Assembly (NCBI GenBank): GCA_007123015.1 | Contig: SKSL01000087.1 | Span: forward strand, 1-8,323 | Length of the DNA: 8,323 bases | DNA from: Natronohydrobacter sp. | Lineage (GTDB): Bacteria > Pseudomonadota > Alphaproteobacteria > Rhodobacterales > Rhodobacteraceae | Reading direction: 5' to 3' | Shown: one piece after another, positions 6,868-8,323 of the stretch | Numbering within the stretch: position 1 is the first letter of the stretch | How the letters are laid out: every line of letters starts with the position of its first letter | The notes under the pieces: model-generated | What the model was told of the DNA's origin: nothing | The model's database searches: none | The model's input: only the letters and a program-made list of their open reading frames with translations | Position numbers and translations under genes: made by a program

Positions 6868-8323
6868 TCTTCGGGCCATCCTGCGCAGTCACTTTTCCAA
6901 CAATGGCAGCCCGGTAGCCCTGCTCTTGCAAACGCTCCAGAAGGGACTCTGCCTTTGCCTCTGGCACAGCGGCTAGTAGCCCACCCGCCGTTTGCGGATC
7001 ATACAGGAACGCGGCGCGCGCTGTGTCGGGGGCGTCCAGTGTCCCCATGAGCGCGGCGCGATTGGCCGGGGCAAGGCTAGAGGCGATCCCTGCCATGGCC
7101 AGGGCTTCAGCGCCGTCCAGAAGCGGCAGAGCGGCAAGATCGATCTGCGCGGTCAGGCGGGCATGGTGCAGCATCTCGGCCAGATGCCCGGCCAGCCCGA
7201 ACCCTGTCACATCGGTCATTGCATGGGCATGGTCCCGCAGGGTCAAAGCGGCCTGTGCCTGACTCTGGACCATCGCGGCCAAGGCCGCTGCCACGACCCC
7301 ACCTGCTGCGACCCAACGCATCTCTGCGGCCATGATCACGCCTGTTCCCAGTGGCTTGGTCAGGATCAGCGCATCGCTTGCCTGCGCGCCTGATTTCGTG
7401 AGCGCGCGGCCCTCCAGAAGCCCTGTCACAGTAAAGCCAAGCTGCATCTCGGCGCCCATCGCGCTATGTCCGCCGACCAGCGCGGCCCCGGCCGGGCCAA
7501 GCACGGATTGGGCCCCGTCCATAACCTCGCGCATGTTGCGCGCTTGCAGTTCGGGCGACAGGCGCGGCAATGTGACCGAAGCCAAGGCCGCCTGCGGGCG
7601 CGCGCCCATCGCCCAGATATCCCCCAGAGCATGAGTGGCCGCAATGCGCGCCATCAGCCACGGATCGTCGACCAAGGCGCGCAGATGGTCAGTGGCGATC
7701 ACTTGTTGCATGTCGCCCATGCGCAGGATCGCGGCATCATCGCCGATCCCGGTTTCAATATCACTGCGTTTCACATTGGGCAGTGCTGCGCGCAGCGCCT
7801 GCGCCCCCATTTTCGCACCGCACCCGCCGCACAGGGGCGTTTCGCCCAGCATCTCGGTCAGCCCGCTGGAACGCGCACGGGGCAGCGCCTGTGGCATCGG
7901 GCGTGCATCGCGAAACTGGCCCATGAATTTTGCATCGATCCGGTCTTTCAGCGCCCAGAGCCAGCGCCCTTCCAGCGGCAGCGCCCATTTATCCGCAAGC
8001 GCTGACTTGCCGCCCAGCGAGACGAGTTTCAGATAATCGCGCTGCGGGCGATAGGGGCGCATCCGGCCTGCCCCAAGGGCCGCGCGCAGGTTCTGGAACA
8101 GGATCGGGGCCTGACGGACTGCAAAGACCCCGGCCTTGGGGCGCGGGGCATGGGCCATATGCGCGCAATCCCCGACGGCAAAGACCTCGGGCGCGCTGAT
8201 CGAGCGCAGAAAGGGATCAACCGTGATGAATCCGTCGGTCAGATCCAGCCCGGTCGCTTGCAGCCACTCCTGCGGGCGCGACCCGGCAGCCCCCAGAACA
8301 AAACTGGCTGCGATCTTCTGACC
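6854..8323 (-). CDS. selD: Fused NAD(P)/FAD oxidoreductase-selenide, water dikinase (3' part)
   Basis: The frame stays open from the stop at 6854 to the right edge (489 residues visible), so the gene starts outside the window. Visible residues 1 to about 145 are the C-terminal part of an NDH-2-like flavoprotein: GAAGSRPQEW, then PEVFAVGDCAHMA (the FAD-binding VxxxGD motif) and PKAGVFAVRQAP. From about 155 to 489 is a complete SelD domain, which makes selenophosphate from selenide and ATP. It has CGGCGAKMG with the likely catalytic Cys168 and Lys171, GIGDDAAIL, ATDHLRALVDDP, HALGDIWAMGARP, GGHSAMGAEM, MTDVTGFGLAGH and DPQTAGGLL. The ATG at 8158 lies inside the flavoprotein motif and is not the true start. 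Such fusions are known in alphaproteobacteria and other groups; the flavin half is thought to supply a redox step, but its substrate is not established. The neighbour selU uses the product. Confidence 0.93.
   Translation of the reverse strand, partial: GQKIAASFVLGAAGSRPQEWLQATGLDLTDGFITVDPFLRSISAPEVFAVGDCAHMAHAPRPKAGVFAVRQAPILFQNLRAALGAGRMRPYRPQRDYLKLVSLGGKSALADKWALPLEGRWLWALKDRIDAKFMGQFRDARPMPQALPRARSSGLTEMLGETPLCGGCGAKMGAQALRAALPNVKRSDIETGIGDDAAILRMGDMQQVIATDHLRALVDDPWLMARIAATHALGDIWAMGARPQAALASVTLPRLSPELQARNMREVMDGAQSVLGPAGAALVGGHSAMGAEMQLGFTVTGLLEGRALTKSGAQASDALILTKPLGTGVIMAAEMRWVAAGGVVAAALAAMVQSQAQAALTLRDHAHAMTDVTGFGLAGHLAEMLHHARLTAQIDLAALPLLDGAEALAMAGIASSLAPANRAALMGTLDAPDTARAAFLYDPQTAGGLLAAVPEAKAESLLERLQEQGYRAAIVGKVTAQDGPKIIAH

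Noticed and set aside
8156..8158. ATG at 8158 as the start of a stand-alone selD
   Set aside because: The frame is open upstream and encodes a flavoprotein motif (VFAVGDCA) running directly into this Met, so it is internal.

Overview
The window reads as chromosomal DNA of a GC-rich alphaproteobacterium, most likely of the Rhodobacterales (Roseobacter/Rhodobacter type). This rests on the codon use, the gene families, and a flavin oxidoreductase fused to the N-terminus of SelD. It was judged by eye from the proteins; no database search was run.

Layout, left to right. (1) Positions 3-449 (+): the C-terminal end of a secreted DUF4214/RTX-type protein whose start lies outside the window. (2) 504-1670 (-): metK, S-adenosylmethionine synthetase, with a likely terminator between it and the RTX gene. 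A 123-nt gap lies upstream of metK. The part nearest the start codon can fold so that the metK Shine-Dalgarno is paired. (3) 1794-2522 (-): tesA-like SGNH/GDSL esterase with a signal peptide. (4) 2512-3216 (+) and 3213-5744 (+): a YbbA-type ABC ATPase and a YbbP-type permease of about ten membrane segments, joined by an ATGA overlap. tesA and ybbA are divergent and their first codons overlap by 11 bp. (5) 5791-6867 (+): selU/mnmH, tRNA 2-selenouridine synthase. (6) 6854-8323 (-): the 3' part of a fused NAD(P)/FAD oxidoreductase-SelD gene. It converges on selU and overlaps it by 14 bp; its start lies beyond the right edge.

Two functional groups stand out. TesA plus YbbA/YbbP form an envelope module: a periplasmic lipid or ester hydrolase next to a MacB/FtsX-type ABC transporter, the same divergent pair as in E. 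coli. SelU plus SelD form a selenium module: SelD makes selenophosphate, which SelU uses to convert 2-thiouridine to 2-selenouridine in tRNA. No selA, selB or tRNA-Sec gene is visible here, so nothing in the window shows selenocysteine use.

The window is gene-dense, with no intergenic stretch over 125 bp. I saw no RNA gene, CRISPR array, insertion sequence or phage feature. Nothing clearly forms a new system. The best leads are the metK leader fold, the overlapping divergent starts of tesA and ybbA, and the linkage of tesA-ybbAP with selU.
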